Source of the DNA: Crocinitomix algicola
GTDB taxonomy: Bacteria > Bacteroidota > Bacteroidia > Flavobacteriales_D > Crocinitomicaceae
Assembly (NCBI RefSeq): GCF_001661595.2
Contig: NZ_LYPF02000002.1
Span: forward strand, 248,001-312,000
Direction: 5' to 3'
DNA: 64,000 nucleotides
Under the pieces are notes generated by a model that was not told the DNA's origin, searched no databases, and saw only the letters and a list, made by a program, of their open reading frames with translations. Position numbers and translations under genes: made by a program. How positions within the stretch are numbered: position 1 is the stretch's first letter; the number at the start of each line of letters is the position of its first letter. Shown here in pieces: positions 63,208 through 64,000 of the stretch.

Positions 63208-64000
63208 ATGAAAAAAATACTGTTTAAAGTAACATTATTTTGCGGAATTTTTATTCAACAAATTCAATCGCTCAACTAGGTAATTATCACATAATGATTG
63301 ATACATTATTAACTGACACAATAAGGCACGGCTTTATGTATTGGCAAGATAATGATTTCGAACCGGGTGAATGTTTTGAGCAATATCGTTTAATTGCAGA
63401 CGATTATGACAACAATGCTGTTTTGGTGAAAACTATGGTAGATAGTACCTTGTACATGACACACTATCATTACCGTCAAACCTATAAGGACGTGCCGGTA
63501 GAGGGAGGTTATGCCTCCGAGCATTTTGATATTAACGAAAAATTAATATATACAAATGCCCGATTTGCTATTGAACTGGATTTGTCAGTAACGCCACAAT
63601 TGTCGGAGCCTGATGCAAAACAAGCATTGCTCAATACATTTCCTTCTCAATGTCTTTTAGCTTGGGAAGTCAATTCTTGGGAAAATGAATTAAAATCTGA
63701 GTTGGGTGATTCTACAGCAACTTATGAGCCAACTGGTGAATTAATTTTAGCTCTTGATAACTATAAAAATCTTGATTTTTATGTGCCAGCCAGTCGGTAT
63801 CGTTTAACCTATATATTTGATGTTTTAATGCTAACACCTAATAAGCATGCGAGGTATTATGTGGATGCCAATACAGGTGAAGTTTTTAGAGAATTATCTC
63901 TCAAACATCATGATGGGATTGCACATATAACAAACACAGGTGATCGTATAATCGATACGCGGGCACGAGGGTGGCCTAATAACGATTTTGTTTTAGAAAC
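63208..64000 (+). CDS. M4 (thermolysin-like) metallopeptidase precursor, N-terminal part, frameshift in the signal peptide
   Basis: The gene continues past the window. MKKILFKVTLFCGIFIQQIQ starts at 63208 and ends at TAG after a few codons. From about 63267 another frame (-1) is open to the window end: IAQLGNYHIMIDTLLTDTIR, HYRQTYKDVPVEGGYASEHF (the FTP propeptide motif), RYRLTYIFDVLMLTPNKHAR and YYVDANTGEVFRELS (PepSY-like). GIAHITNTGDRIIDTRARG looks like the start of the peptidase domain, whose HEXXH lies outside. The signal peptide and body are in different frames. An ATG at 63294 or TTG at 63240 in the main frame would lack a proper signal. It is either a frameshifted gene or a sequence error. 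Confidence 0.6.

Noticed and set aside
1-64000. CRISPR array or cas genes
   Set aside because: No regularly spaced direct repeats and no Cas-like proteins were seen.

Overview
The window looks like a chromosome segment from a member of the Bacteroidota, most likely Flavobacteriales and probably marine. Four things point this way: AT-rich DNA; outer-membrane cargo with type IX secretion (T9SS) C-terminal signals, both type A (13932-16481) and the gliding-motility-associated type B (20211-23264); families largely confined to the phylum (alternative GlmU, DUF6089, DUF6340, S46 peptidase, GldM-like domain); and promoters of the TTG / TAnnTTTG kind. TAG, TGA and TAA are all used as ordinary stops. 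Family names come from reading the proteins; no database search was run.

Layout. 1-3460: GlmU-like enzyme (cut by the window edge), ribosomal protein L31, envelope lipoproteins and a SanA-like protein. 3688-6159: ECF sigma factor, membrane partner and a DUF6089 outer-membrane protein. 6240-11927: pyrD, HMG-CoA lyase, a GIN-domain protein, a lipoprotein, an NhaC-type antiporter and ruvX. 11930-16481: CvfB-like RNA-binding protein, a methyltransferase, a 56-residue protein and a BNR/T9SS protein. 16738-19212: polysaccharide chain-length and O-antigen ligase genes, followed by an IS1595-like element inserted before a PKD/T9SS type B protein. 23914-30524: the block psd-cdsA-DUF2007-ftsH-rsfS with divergent birA, then SRPBCC-pyrE with divergent NUDIX. 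30582-31390: a second sigma factor/membrane-protein pair that looks paralogous to the first. 32225-51117: mostly housekeeping (S46 and S41 peptidases, pnp, rpsO, accD, fbaB, cmk, histidine kinase, SDR, MutS-like ATPase, menB). 51260-54085: a PAS/SpoIIE phosphatase whose stop codon lies on the edge of a 117-bp MITE. 54228-59304: DUF2147, tRNA-Leu(GAG), alpha/beta hydrolase, SdpI/SdpR-like pair and three tandem TRL-like lipoproteins.

The last 4.6 kb differ from the rest. Positions 59381-61794 hold six compact minus-strand genes, richer in G+C than their surroundings, encoding small membrane-anchored and coiled-coil proteins with no recognised function. They resemble a fragment of a small membrane-containing phage or another mobile element, and several carry lesions: an in-frame amber codon, a missing start codon and a possible frameshift. 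Next to them are an unusual intergenic region with long inverted repeats, a candidate pseudoknotted RNA (62173-62292), a response regulator split by an in-frame amber codon, a cluster of ACGT boxes and the start of a thermolysin-like protease with a frameshifted signal peptide.

The strongest candidates for something new are the membrane-protein cluster with its repeated lesions, the pseudoknot RNA ahead of the split regulator, and the IS/MITE pair that ends two host genes with its terminal repeats.
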